Shown here: positions 34,811-44,710 of the stretch, piece by piece | Numbering within the stretch: position 1 is the stretch's first letter | Layout: the number at the start of each line of letters is the position of its first letter | Origin: Suillus spraguei | Taxonomy: Eukaryota > Basidiomycota > Agaricomycetes > Boletales > Suillaceae | DNA: 64,000 nt | Direction: 5' to 3' | NCBI GenBank assembly: GCA_016800925.1 | Contig: JABCPU010000236.1 | Location: 42,073 to 106,072, forward strand | Translations under genes and position numbers: made by a program | Notes under the pieces: generated by a model | Told to the model about the DNA's origin: nothing | The model's database searches: none | Seen by the model: only the letters and a program-made list of their open reading frames with translations

Positions 34811-35089
34811 ACACATGGACTTTAAATCTTTCACCTTGCGTGTTGTGTTTTGGGTGTCCGGGTATCTGAAATTCAGGAAATATCTAGTTTGAATCTCTAG
34901 TTTCGAGTTCCAGGTTTTGGGACTTGGCACCCAGCACCTCAATTATCGATGAATGTCAGACATGGTGCATTCAGGTTTTTGTGCTTTGGGGTTTAGATTT
35001 TGGTGGTCGATGGTAGGTACATGCACTCATAGGGTGCATGTATCCTATGTATTTGATTCTCTGGTGGCTACATCAGCTGTACATCTTTA

Positions 35090-35520
35090 TGATACATATC
35101 TAGGCCCACCCGTCTATGTAAAATTCCCCCACATTGGCCCACCCATCTATGCAATAAATATTTTACTGCACCCTCAGCCCACCCGTCCATGTAATACACC
35201 CCACATTGGCCCACCCATATATGTAATATTTTCTTACCTCAGCCCACCTGTCTATGCAATAAATATTTTACTGCACCCTCGGCCCACCCGTATAATATTT
35301 TCCTTGCATCTCTCTTCAGCCCAGCTGTCTATAATATCCTACTCTACATACTACCCAGATGGGCCCACCCATCTCTGTCGGTGATGATATCCCCCTGGCC
35401 CATCCATCAACATCAGAAATCATGTTTCCCTCAGCCCACCCGTCTCTCCCGAAAATAAAAGTCTCCCGGCCCACCCATCTCCGTCGGAAATAATATTCTC
35501 CCCAGCCCATGGTCCGCTGG
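35090..35520. repeat. Minisatellite of cggcccacccgtctatgta-like units
   Basis: The phrase ggcccacccatctatgcaat recurs about ten times with variable spacers (aaatattttactgcaccctc, aatattttcc). It adjoins the 3' end of the LINE remnant, so it may have grown from or replaced the LINE's 3' tail. Confidence 0.75.
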
Positions 35521-35559
35521 CCCGTCTTTGACAGGATATTATGTGGGTCGGGTGACCCG

Positions 35560-36490
35560 TATAGTATGGAGTTTGTCACTGAAGGGGCTCAGTCTCCATC
35601 CCTAGGATATTGTCTGGTCTAGTTCAGTTACTGGTGGAGTTAGCCTGAAGGGTGGGAGTTCTGCGAGGGAGCAGCTGCAGCATGCCATAGTTAGCGATGA
35701 GGTCGATGAGCAGATTCGCCGCTGCATAATTGAATAGATGTCAGTTGCGGATGTCTTCCCACAATGGATGGTGGTTGTTGAAATCGCCCATCCAAAGCAT
35801 ATGGTCCGTTTCTGTGGGACGGATACTTTCAATGTTTGCTTCTAGATAGGTGTCGAGGGCCATGAGAGTGTCTTTGGAGTTACAATCGTTGTAGATGTTG
35901 AAGATGGAGCAGCAGCCATAGGGACCGGACAGTTGCATGACGACTACATCGGAGGAGGGGAAGGGTACCTGTTTCCAATAGTTAGTATTGATGGATGAAC
36001 TTGCAAGTGTGATCGCCCGAGATCGACGTTGAGGGTTAGTAAAATGTTCTGTGGGATAGAGTACATGCCAGCAATGATTAGCGCAGGTGTTGCAGAGGAA
36101 ATTAATGTAAGGTTCTTGAATAACAATGATGTCCCAGTTCCTGGTGAGCGCAGGGTCATTAAGGAGTGAGGCTTGAGTTATCATCAATGAGTTGAGATTC
36201 TGTTGCCATATGCGTAGATGGGCTGGAGGGTTAGTGGTGTGATTAGACATGATGAGGGGTGTTGGGTGGGGAGCTGTCGGAGTTGTTATCCCCAAATGTA
36301 GGGGGTGGGGAGGGGGGGTTTGGGTTGGCGATGAAGCTGTGGATGGCTTTGTCTTGTGGGTGCTGTGGCAAGCGCTCTCGAGGGGGTTGGTTGGGGAGTG
36401 CCAGAGTTGTTTGATGAAGGTGACCAGGAGGGGGAGGCCCATGGGGGCTTTAATGAGGGGGGAGTATGGAGTGATAGGCATCCTGGGTGG
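35560..36490 (-). pseudogene. LINE ORF2 N-terminal part: APE-type endonuclease, reverse transcriptase missing
   Basis: From 36481 down: after a Pro/Thr-rich leader comes LRIWQQNLNSLMITQASLL, then DIIVIQEPYINFL (catalytic Glu region), the central part, and HMLWMGDFNNHHPLWEDIRN (catalytic GDFNxHHPxW block). This is the exonuclease-endonuclease-phosphatase fold of Tad1-clade LINEs. A stop follows, then HLFNYAAANLLIDLI in frame, and the sequence decays into a minisatellite. No RT or RNase H remains. LINEs usually lose their 5' end; here the 3' side is gone. Confidence 0.85.
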
Positions 36491-37131
36491 TCAAGGAGGG
36501 AGGGCGGCATGTGTCCATGCATGCTCAGTGGGGAAGTATGGCATCCGATTCTCGGGATACTTGTCGTTGAGTTCCTTGCATCGTTTTTCGAATTCTGGGC
36601 AGGATCGACTCCAGCTCATGTGTAGTTGGCTTCGGCAGTTGACACAGCACATTGTGCAGTAGGAGTTGCAGGCCGATGTGCGATGTTGATTTCTGCATGT
36701 GCTGCATGTGTCCTGTGGGGATGTACAGTTTTTAGCTATGTGATTGAATTTCTGGCACTTAGCACAACGCATCGGTTCCTTTCTATCTTTTCTGGCACTG
36801 ATTCTCTCATTTTCCATGCATATTCCCTCATGGATGATGTCGTTAGCTATTTGGACATCAGTGACATGGAGCAGAGCAACAGCTTTCCTTTGTTCTGCTG
36901 AACATCTCGTTGGTGGCTTGATCCATCTGATAGAGGCCAGGGTGTTGGTTTCTAACTGATTCTCCTCCTCTATCTGCCATAGGAATCCTTCTTGTTTGAT
37001 CTGCATTTGAATAGGTAAGTATTCAAGGACTAGGGGGTATTGGCACTGGCAGAACAATACAGAGATGTCTAGGTGGGCTACCAGAGCACTTCTACCCAGC
37101 TGGTTGTTGAGCCATTTGGCTAGTGATTCGG
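36491..37131 (-). pseudogene. LINE ORF1 (gag-like) C-terminal part with zinc knuckles
   Basis: The frame from 37144 to 36491 reads ESLAKWLNNQLGRSALVAHL, then CAKCQKFNHIAKNC (CX2CX4HX4C) and CSTCRNQHRTSAC / CCVNCRSQLHMSWSRSC, the double zinc-knuckle end of Tad1-type ORF1 proteins. It stops at 36491, ten bases before the ORF2 frame. The upstream part of ORF1 lies at 38086-38843 and 39790-40063, interrupted by two family A repeats. Confidence 0.85.
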
Positions 37132-38085
37132 TGTAAAGATACAACCTAGCTTGGGCTGTAGATTAATCACTGCCTAAACTAGTATGTTAGTCTTGCACTC
37201 TGTCTAGTCTGCTTCACTTGTAAGAACAAGAGCGTTCGACCCTAAAGGGGGATGCCTATTTAGTATGGTCAAGTTCGAGTCTAACTTATTTGCGAAACAA
37301 GTGTCTGAGTCAGCGGTAAGTTGCCGCGGTCAGCGATGATACTGCCAGAACTAGCATCGTGTGCTGCGGTGCTACCATCATCGAGATAAGGTCAGTAACA
37401 GTTGCGTCTAGCGAGCGATGTCGGGCAGCGGTCTCAGCGGTAGCGGTAGGGTTATGAGCGGTGCAAAGAAACAGTAAAGAAGTCCGTGGTACTTTCAGCG
37501 GTAAAGTAGCAGAGCGTGAGAAGTTCAGTCAAAAGTAACAATCAAAAGTCCAGCGGTAACGGAGAACGAGCATGATGTATTAACGAGCGATAAGGGAACT
37601 TCAAAGACTACGTCCACTTCTGGGTTGATCCAGAGCTAGACAATAATCCTGACCTATAGTACGTGCGATGGTGTAAAATCAGGTGCTCTATCATGTGGGG
37701 TACACGGTGCTTATATCCTAATTTGTATGTATTCGGAATACTCTAGGCGAGATCAGTAGCGCTGGAGTGTAGTAACTGCCATAAGTAAACATAGCGCGAG
37801 GCGCTGCGGCACGAGGCAACATGTAATAATGCTTGCCATGGAATCAGTGATAACGAACAGGAAACAAACTACGCACCAAATGGAGCTATGCGGACGCAGC
37901 AAGGACATTGGAGGACATCGGTTCGTGGAACATGGTGCAGCAGTCGGTACAGTGTGCGGTAAGCGTGGGATGCCGCTGGTACTGCTAAAGGGGTAAGAAG
38001 GCCATGGACTAGTGGTAACTCCTGTAGACGTGAGACGAGTGTCAAAATATGGGGTTTTAAGCCCAGTGCCAATATGTTCATTACA
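37132..38085 (+). mobile_element. Family A repeat, full copy (954 bp) in LINE ORF1
   Basis: Runs from tgtaaagatacaacctagct to aatatgttcattaca. Flanks tcgg and tcat are a possible worn 4-bp duplication. If one copy is removed the LINE frame reads on correctly (VELENESLAKW), which supports the 4-bp model. Confidence 0.85.
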
Positions 38086-38843
38086 TCATTTTCTAGTTCA
38101 ACAATTATGCCTCCATTGCGTAATGCAGTGATCGAGTGAATGGTGCCTTCTGGGGTGGAGTCATCTCATGCTGCCTCCAGAGCTACCTTGATTTTGGTCA
38201 CCATGTCATGCTTGGAGGTGTTTGGTGGGAATAAAACTCCTCCTGGGAGAGGGTCCAGCAGAATTTGATGTGCTTGGAGTGCGGCGCGGCCCAAGGCCTT
38301 GTCTACTTGCAGTGGTAGGTGTGCCACTGCTACTGAGCTGTAGGAAGGATGTGCAGTCCCTTGAGTCTGTGTAGAAGTTTTGAGGATCTGTGTGGAGAGC
38401 TGGTCAATCTTCTCCTGAGTTGCATCTAGGGATGGTGTCAGTATCTGAAGCGCTTTCTGATAGGTTTCTACTGAGTCATAGAGGGTGTCTGCAGCATCCT
38501 CGATTTGGTCTGCCACAGTCTTAATGTTATCCTCTTTCTCTGTCCTTTCCCTGCCTATAGGGGTGTGTAGTGTAGCCATTTCCTCTAGAGTCGTTGTGAG
38601 GGATTGGGAGGCATTGTGTACTAGGGCAACTTGAGGTGATATAGCTGCCACAATGTGGTCTATCATTTTAGTGGTGATGTCGTCTGTGATCGTCTTGGAG
38701 ATGGTGTTGGCTATGTTGTCATTGGCCAGCTGAGTGATGAGGGATTGTGTGACTTGCTTCATGATGGCATCTGCTATGTTGCCGGTTTCTATGTCCTTCA
38801 GGAGGAAAGCCACTGCCCGAATGGCTGCTACTACTGGGCCTGG
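38086..38843 (-). pseudogene. LINE ORF1, central part
   Basis: The frame 38813-38166 is largely helical (NIADAIMKQVTQSLITQLAND; EKEDNIKTVADQIEDAADT), typical of the coiled-coil region of LINE ORF1. Past a TGA at 38166 the frame continues as DSTPEGTIHSITALRNGG, the RNA-binding region found before the zinc knuckles. The TGA probably replaced a CGA (Arg). Confidence 0.7.
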
Positions 38844-39789
38844 TGTAAAGATACAACCTAACCTGGGCTGTAGATAAACTACCTCCTAAGTTAGTATGTG
38901 TGGTCTTGCACTCTGTCTAGTCTGCTTCACTTGCAAAGCAAGAGCATTCGACCCTAAAGGGGGATGCCTGTTAGTATGGTCAAGTTCAAGTCAAACAAAT
39001 GTGTGAATGTAGTGTCGTAGTCAGTGGTAAGTTGCTGCCATCAGCGATGATGTTGCTGGAACTAGCGTCGTATGTAGCAGTGCTACTGTAGTTGAGATAA
39101 TACTTGAAATGTAGCATCGAGTGAGCAATAACGAGTGGTAAAGTCAGCGGTAGCAGTGAGGTGCAAGCGGTGCAAAGAAACATTAAAGAAGTCCACGGTA
39201 CTCTCAGCAGTAGAGTAGCGGTGAGCGTGAAGTTCAGTCAAAACAGGGGTCAAGAATCTAGCAGTGTGCCAGTGGTAACGGTGAACGAGCGGTAAGGAAA
39301 CTTTAAAAACTAAGTCTACTACTGGGTAGATCCAGAGCTAGACACTAATCCTGACCTATAGTACATGCAATGGGGTACAATCAGGTATTGTATCGTGCGG
39401 GGTATGCGGTGCTTATATCCTAAATTGTATGTACTTGGAATGCTCTAGGCGAGATCAGTAGCGCTCGAGTGCAGTAACCGCTGTATGTAAACGTAGCGCA
39501 AGGCGGCTGCGGCACGAGGCGACATGTAATAAGACTTGCCATGGAATCAGTGATAACGGACATAAAACACACAATGCACCAAATGGAGCTATGCAGACGT
39601 GGCAAGGACATGGGAGGACATCGGTATGTGGAATGTGGTGTGGCAGTCGGTATGGTGTGTGGTAAGCATGAGATGCTGCCAGCAATTCTAAAGGAGTAAG
39701 ATGGCCTTTGGACTGGTGGAGACTCCTATAGACATGAGACGTGTGCCAAAAGATAGGGTTTTAAGGCCAGCACCAATATGTTTGTTACA
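38844..39789 (+). mobile_element. Family A repeat, full copy (946 bp) in LINE ORF1
   Basis: Runs from tgtaaagatacaacctaacc to ccaatatgtttgttaca. Flanking cctg / ccag may be a 4-bp duplication with one change if the repeat carries one extra G at its start. The same gg / cc border occurs at 40942. Inserted in the LINE in the same orientation as the copy at 37132. Confidence 0.9.
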
Positions 39790-40063
39790 CCAGTGTGGAG
39801 CTTGACATTTGCATAATCTGAAAGAGAACCAAGATCAGGTGATTTACCGTAAAGGGTTGGCCAATGTGGCAGAGCAGTTTCAATTCTAAAAATGTTTTAC
39901 TGCTGGGTGCATCCTTGACTCTATTAGATAGAGCTTCTATTTCTTCTTGCATGATGGGTGATCTTGCTGTTTTGCATGTGTTGAGCCCATAGGTTGGTGA
40001 AGTAGTATGCGAGGTGGGTGATGTGGTGGGTCTGACACTCATACTTCTTCTACCTCCAGGCAT
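39790..40063 (-). pseudogene. LINE ORF1 N-terminus
   Basis: Starts MPGGRRSMSVRPTTSPTSH at 40063; Ser/Thr-rich with MQEEIEALSNRVKD. It is cut at 39790 by the family A repeat. A few hundred bases of LINE leader (to about 40240) follow upstream before a family B LTR. Confidence 0.6.
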
Positions 40064-40244
40064 GTTGAGGACATGCTTAATGTTCTAAAGGTGGAAGATA
40101 TGTAAGTTTGAATGAGTCCGCTGGGGTGGGGTGCCGCCATTTAGGCAGTGAACACACTGTTGGGCACATTGGTTGACTAGGATTTTTTTGGGGTCCTTGT
40201 CGGGGTGCCACTTGGTTCGGGTCCAAGAAGCAATTCTGGTGTCA

Positions 40245-40941
40245 TGTTGAGACCATACTCAAAAGGTAAAGGATCTGAAGGGCTTTGGCCTCAGTTCATA
40301 CACTGTGGCCCTTTCCTGAGTATTGCCCCTTATTTCAGAAGGAAGATATATGTCTGAAGGTCCGAAGCTGATTGCGTGATGGATCCAGACATCCGAAGGT
40401 AATGGATATGTCGTGTCTAAAGGTTTTCTGGAATGTAGGAATGGAACAAGGTATAAGGCTAGTGTCGGACAGAGTCCTAACTAGAAACTAATGGAAGTAG
40501 ACTACCCAAAGGTAGAGTCGGAGATATAGACTATAGGAATTAATCCTAAGTCTTGGAACATGACTAGAGTTGGAAGGAACTCAAGTCTGGAGGAACAGAA
40601 TGAGCAGAATCTAAGATGATATTCAAACTAAGGTTCTATGGAGATTTACAAGTAGTTTATATACTGTAGATAACTAGCACAGATAATCAACAAGTCCAGG
40701 ACCGAGGGCTATGTGCAAAGTATAATGGAAGTCTATCAGTAAAAGCACAGCAGATCAGTAATCATGAGTCAGAAATGAAACATAGGTAACGGATAAATAA
40801 GCAGGACGGAAATATACATAACTGAAATACTGGAGACAGGAGGATTACCAAAAGGAGGTAGATGCAGATGTCCACAACGGAGTTAGGGTGCGAGAAGTAG
40901 GAAGTTTCAGATGGGTGGTCTGGATAGGATCTGTGGACTGG
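40245..40941 (+). mobile_element. Family B LTR, 3'-truncated (697 bp)
   Basis: Starts tgttgagaccatactc and follows the B LTR to ggatctgtggactgg, about 50 bp short of the end, where a family A repeat begins. It is as diverged as the copy at 24327. Confidence 0.85.
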
Positions 40942-41898
40942 TGTAAATATACAACCTAATCTGGGCTATAGATAAACTACCTCCTAAGTTAGTATGTGTG
41001 GTCTTGCACTCCATCTAGTCTGCTTCACTTGTTGAACAAGAGCATTCGACCCTAAAAAGGGATGTTTGTTAGTATAGTCAAGTTCAAGTCAAACCAATGT
41101 ACAAATATAGTGTCGTAGTCAGCGGTAAGCTGCAGCAGCTAGTGAAGATGCTGCTGGAACTAGCGTGGTAAGTAGCAGTACTAGCACCATTGAAACAATG
41201 CCTGTAAATGTAGCGTCGAGCGAGCGATAATGAGTGATAATGTCTGTGGTAGCGCTAAGATGCAAGCGGTGCAAAGAAACAGTAAAGAAATCTGCAGTAC
41301 TTTCAGCAGTAAAGTAGTGGTGAGCATGAAGTCCAGTCAAAATAGGGGTCAAGAATCTATCGGTATGCCAGCGGTAACGGTGAATGAGCAATATTGATTA
41401 ATGAGTGGTAAAGAACTTTTAAAGACTATTCCTACTACTGGGTAGATCCAGAGCTAGACACTAATCCTGACCTATAGTACGGTGAAAATGAGGTACTGTA
41501 TTATGCGGGGTATGCAGTGCTTATATCCTAAATTGTATGTACTCAGGATGCATTAGGCGAAATCAGTAGCGCTCAAGTACAGTAACCGCCATATGTAAAC
41601 GTAGCATGAGGCAGCTGCGGCACGAGGCAACATGTAATAAGACTTGCCATGGAATCAGTGACAATGAACATAAAACAAACTATGCACCAAATGGAGCTAT
41701 GCGGATGAGGCAAGGACATGGAAGGACATCGGTACATGGAACGTGGTGTGGCAATTGGTATGGTGTGTGGTAAGTGTGAGATGCTGCTGGTATGCGCTAA
41801 AGGAGTGAGATGGCCTTTGGACAAGTGGAAACTCCTATAGACATGAGATGAGTGCTCAAAGATAGGGTTTCGAGGCCAGTGCCAATATGTTTGTTACA
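40942..41898 (+). mobile_element. Family A repeat, full copy (957 bp) in a family B LTR
   Basis: Runs from tgtaaatatacaacctaatc to ccaatatgtttgttaca. The right flank is not the rest of the B LTR but the 3' end of another family A copy (41899-41988), so the site was rearranged. Confidence 0.85.
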
Positions 41899-42327
41899 CC
41901 AGGCCATAGATGAGTGGTGGCTTCTATAGACATTAGATGTGTGTCAAAAGATGGGGTTTCAAGGTCAGTGCCAATATGTTTGTCACACCACTACCGCACC
42001 ACTGGTAGTTACAGTATATTTGCTCTGCAGATGTTTCTATTGTTGTTGCCGCTGCTAGCTAACCACTACAGCTATCAATACTGTGCAAGTACCGCTGATA
42101 TACTGCAGCCGCCACTAACTCCGATGACCAAAGTCTTTCTTTCTATTAGTTCTTTTGTGTTCCCTTTGCACTAACTTAGAAGGAATTGCTTCTATTGCAG
42201 CCCTCTTGGGTCAAACATCTCACTCGCACCTTCAGTAGGATTATTGTTGCGCTTATACTTAGGCCAGCAGTAGTTTCTTTGTTTCTCCGTGGTTTATCTA
42301 CAGCCCAGGCTAGATTGTATCTTTACA
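41899..42327. repeat. Family A end fragments with unassigned middle
   Basis: 41899-41988 is the last ~90 bp of an A1 copy in plus orientation (ending caatatgtttgtcaca). About 42285-42327 is a first-40-bp end in minus orientation (cagcccaggctagattgtat). The 300 bp between are rich in ccgct/accgc words but differ from A1 and A2 and may be a third subfamily. Confidence 0.5.
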
Positions 42328-42567
42328 CCATGTCTATATCTGATCTGAGTTCATATCCAAAATACTCCTGCGCACCTGCACATTACCCCTTTTAGTATAT
42401 ATCTGTGTCCCCAGCTCTCGGTTATCTCTGCCTCAAGTTAATTTGTACAAGTCTCATCTCCAAGTTCATAGCCTTATGTTCTGTTGTACTTACTAATGTG
42501 TTTCCGCATGCTTCAGACATAGCCTTTGGACTATGCTTACTTACCTTCCAGTATGCTACCTACAGTA
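42328..42567 (+). repeat. LTR-like sequence D, left part
   Basis: Older sequence interrupted by LTR C at the cagta duplication. It continues at 50980-51615 and 52089-52260. Together they resemble family B LTRs in layout: a tatataac box at 50984 and an end with ggacacagcatacaagctga versus ggcacagtgtacgaactga in B. No termini could be fixed. Confidence 0.5.
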
Positions 42568-42676
42568 TGTTACAATCATACATCCCCCTATTCATTTTCC
42601 TCTCATCCTTATGTTGTATATTATGTAACATGATTCTGACTCATATGCTCAATGCATCTGTACTATAGTTGCCTTC

Positions 42677-43445
42677 TGTTAAGACTGTACTCAAGGGTAG
42701 AGAGATCTGAAGGGCTTTGGCCTCAGTTCGTACACTGTGCCCCTTTCTCGAGTAATGCCCCTTATTTCAGGGAGGAGTTATTCGTCCGAAGACCTGGAAG
42801 GGGTTGCGTGACGGATCCGGGTGTCCGAAGGTGTCAGATATAACACGTCCGAAGGTAATTCGGAACGTAAGGAGAGGGAAGAGATTAAGGCTAGTTTCGG
42901 AACGAGTTCCTAACTAGAAACTAACGGAGATGGACTATCCGAAGATAGAGTCGGAGGTATAGACTATAGGAGTCAATCCTAAGTCTCGGAAGGTGACTTA
43001 AAGCGGAGAGTGGCTTAAGTCCGGAGGAGGCAGAATGAGTAGAATCTAGGATGATATTCGAACTAAGGTTCTACGGAGATCTACAAGTGGTTTATATACA
43101 GTAAGTAGCTAAGACGGATAATTAGCAAGTCCGGGACCGAGGGCTATGTACGAAGTGTAACGGAAGTCTATTAGTTATTGCACAGCGGATCAGTAAGCAT
43201 GAATCGGAAATGAACACAGGAAACGGATCAGTAACACAGGACGGAAATATAAACAGCCGGAGTACCGGTAGTAGGAGAAATGACGAAAGGAGATAGACGC
43301 AGATGTTCACCAGGGAGTTAAGGTGCGAGAAGTGAGTACATTCGGAAGGGTGGTCCGGACAGGATCTGTGGACCGGACGGATATGGAAACGATCGGATCT
43401 GGACGGATATGATCGGATCTGAGATTAGAAGTATGGTATATGACA
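42677..43445 (-). repeat. 3' LTR of element B
   Basis: On the plus strand starts tgttaagactgtactcaagg and ends agtatggtatatgaca. TG...CA ends in both orientations. Solo or partial copies lie at 1957, 24327 and 40245. Confidence 0.97.
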
Positions 43446-43458
43446 GTATCCCCCCCTT
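43446..43458 (-). promoter_or_regulatory. Polypurine tract of element B
   Basis: Minus strand aaggggggatac-like run (seven G) directly before the 3' LTR, in the position where plus-strand DNA synthesis of an LTR retrotransposon is primed. Confidence 0.75.
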
Positions 43459-43639
43459 AGGGCCGAACCCCTGAGGCACAAGAAGCGTCGATCCGGATCG
43501 GACAAGATTAATGCGAGACGATGGGGAAGTTTGATGGTTGTAGTGCTGAGTCTGTAATCCAACAGATATACGGACGTCAGACGTCCGAAATGATTCCTAC
43601 CCCCACTTCATATCCTTGTTAACAAACTTGTCTCCTAAC

Positions 43640-44653
43640 ATGTCTGGAAAGAAATCCGATGCCCCTAAGTCTGCTGCTGACCTTGTGGCGGATCTGGAGC
43701 AGCAACTGGCGGCTGCTAAGGCTGCAGCGGAAGCCGAGGCGGAACGGAAGCGGAAAGAGGCGGAGGAGCGGAAAAGGCAGGAGGAGTTGAAGCAGATCGA
43801 GTTGGCGGAGATCCGGAGGGAGATGGAGGAGAAGAGGCGGAGAGCACTGATTGAGGCTTGGGTGAGTGCTGTGGACTCTTCCGGATCCGGATCTTAATGG
43901 GTTGGTAAAGGCCAAGGCTGCTCCTGCGTCTGGGGCAAAGGATGGGTACTGCTCTCGTTGCGTCACTAAGGGCCGGATGTGCCAGTGGGATGATGCTGAG
44001 AAGAATGCCATGGTGAGTCGTCCGAAAAACTTCGGATCCGCTGATTTCGACGTTTCGTAGATTAAGTCCTGTGACGTCTGCCGGAAGGACAAGGCCACTT
44101 GTCCTGGAAGGCCCGGATTCGTTAAGGGGCCTAAGGGCCGGAAGAGACAGCGTTCTGCTGGTACTCCGTCTCCGAAGGGCAAAGGCAAGCGCCGTCAGAG
44201 GAGTCCTACTCCGGATGTGGCGGACGCGGATGTCTTCTCTAATCCAGTCACTATCAAAGGTACGGATGAGGATTTTGTGGAGTACGATGATCAGGCTTGG
44301 TGGCCGCTGCTAATGGCATCATTGCTGAGTTGGCGCGGACCAACGGACTTCTCCAAGATGGTATTGCGGCGGCGGAAGGGAGTCGGATTGCCATGGAGCG
44401 GATGAGCTCCACCATGGAGGCCTTCCTCCAGCAACAGAGGGAATTCCAGGCCCTGCTCATCGAGGAAATCCGGACCGGACTTAGGCTTTCCGTTTCTGCC
44501 GGATCCGACAAGGATGGCGCTGGTGAGGAGATTGGGGAAGAGGTGGCGGATGAGAATGGAGGGGAGATGGCGGATGGGACTGGGGAAGAGATGGCGGATG
44601 GGACTGGGGAGGAGACTGGGGGTGCCGGAGGTGAAATGGAGACTGGTGCTTAG
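43640..44653 (+). CDS. Antisense gene inside element B: coiled-coil cysteine-cluster protein
   Basis: Opposite strand to gag-pol. Start ATG 43640 (MSGKKSDAPKSAADLVADLE). Exon 1 43640-43861 (74 codons), intron 43862-43910 (gtgagt...taaag), exon 2 43911-44012 (34 codons), intron 44013-44060 (gtgagt...gtag), exon 3 44061-44653. Both introns keep frame and are 48-49 bp. Exon 1 is a charged coiled coil (AEAERKRKEAEERKRQEEL). Across the second splice lies a cysteine cluster: CSRCVTKGRMC in exon 2, CDVCRKDKATC in exon 3. Then come a basic stretch (KGPKGRKRQRS), a helical part (ELARTNGLLQDGIAAAEGSR) and an acidic repeat tail (GTGEEMAD). A one-base loss near 44297 shifts the frame once. About 305 residues; role unknown. 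Mushroom genomes have many such coiled-coil and CX2CX6C proteins. Confidence 0.7.
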
Positions 44654-44710
44654 TCCAGATCCGGATTTCCGCTACTGCCCTCACTGTACTTATATTTCGT
44701 TATGTACTCT

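Noticed and set aside
38839..39793. Long inverted border ctggtgtaa ... ttacaccag taken as a terminal inverted repeat of a DNA transposon
   Set aside because: Copies at 7905 and 22499 show clean 4-bp duplications directly at tg...ca, so the ctgg/ccag is a property of two insertion sites, not of the family ends.
43619..44188. 189-codon open frame on the minus strand
   Set aside because: It is the mirror of the spliced antisense gene; composition is Leu/Pro-rich and it has no motif, whereas the plus strand has introns and cysteine clusters.
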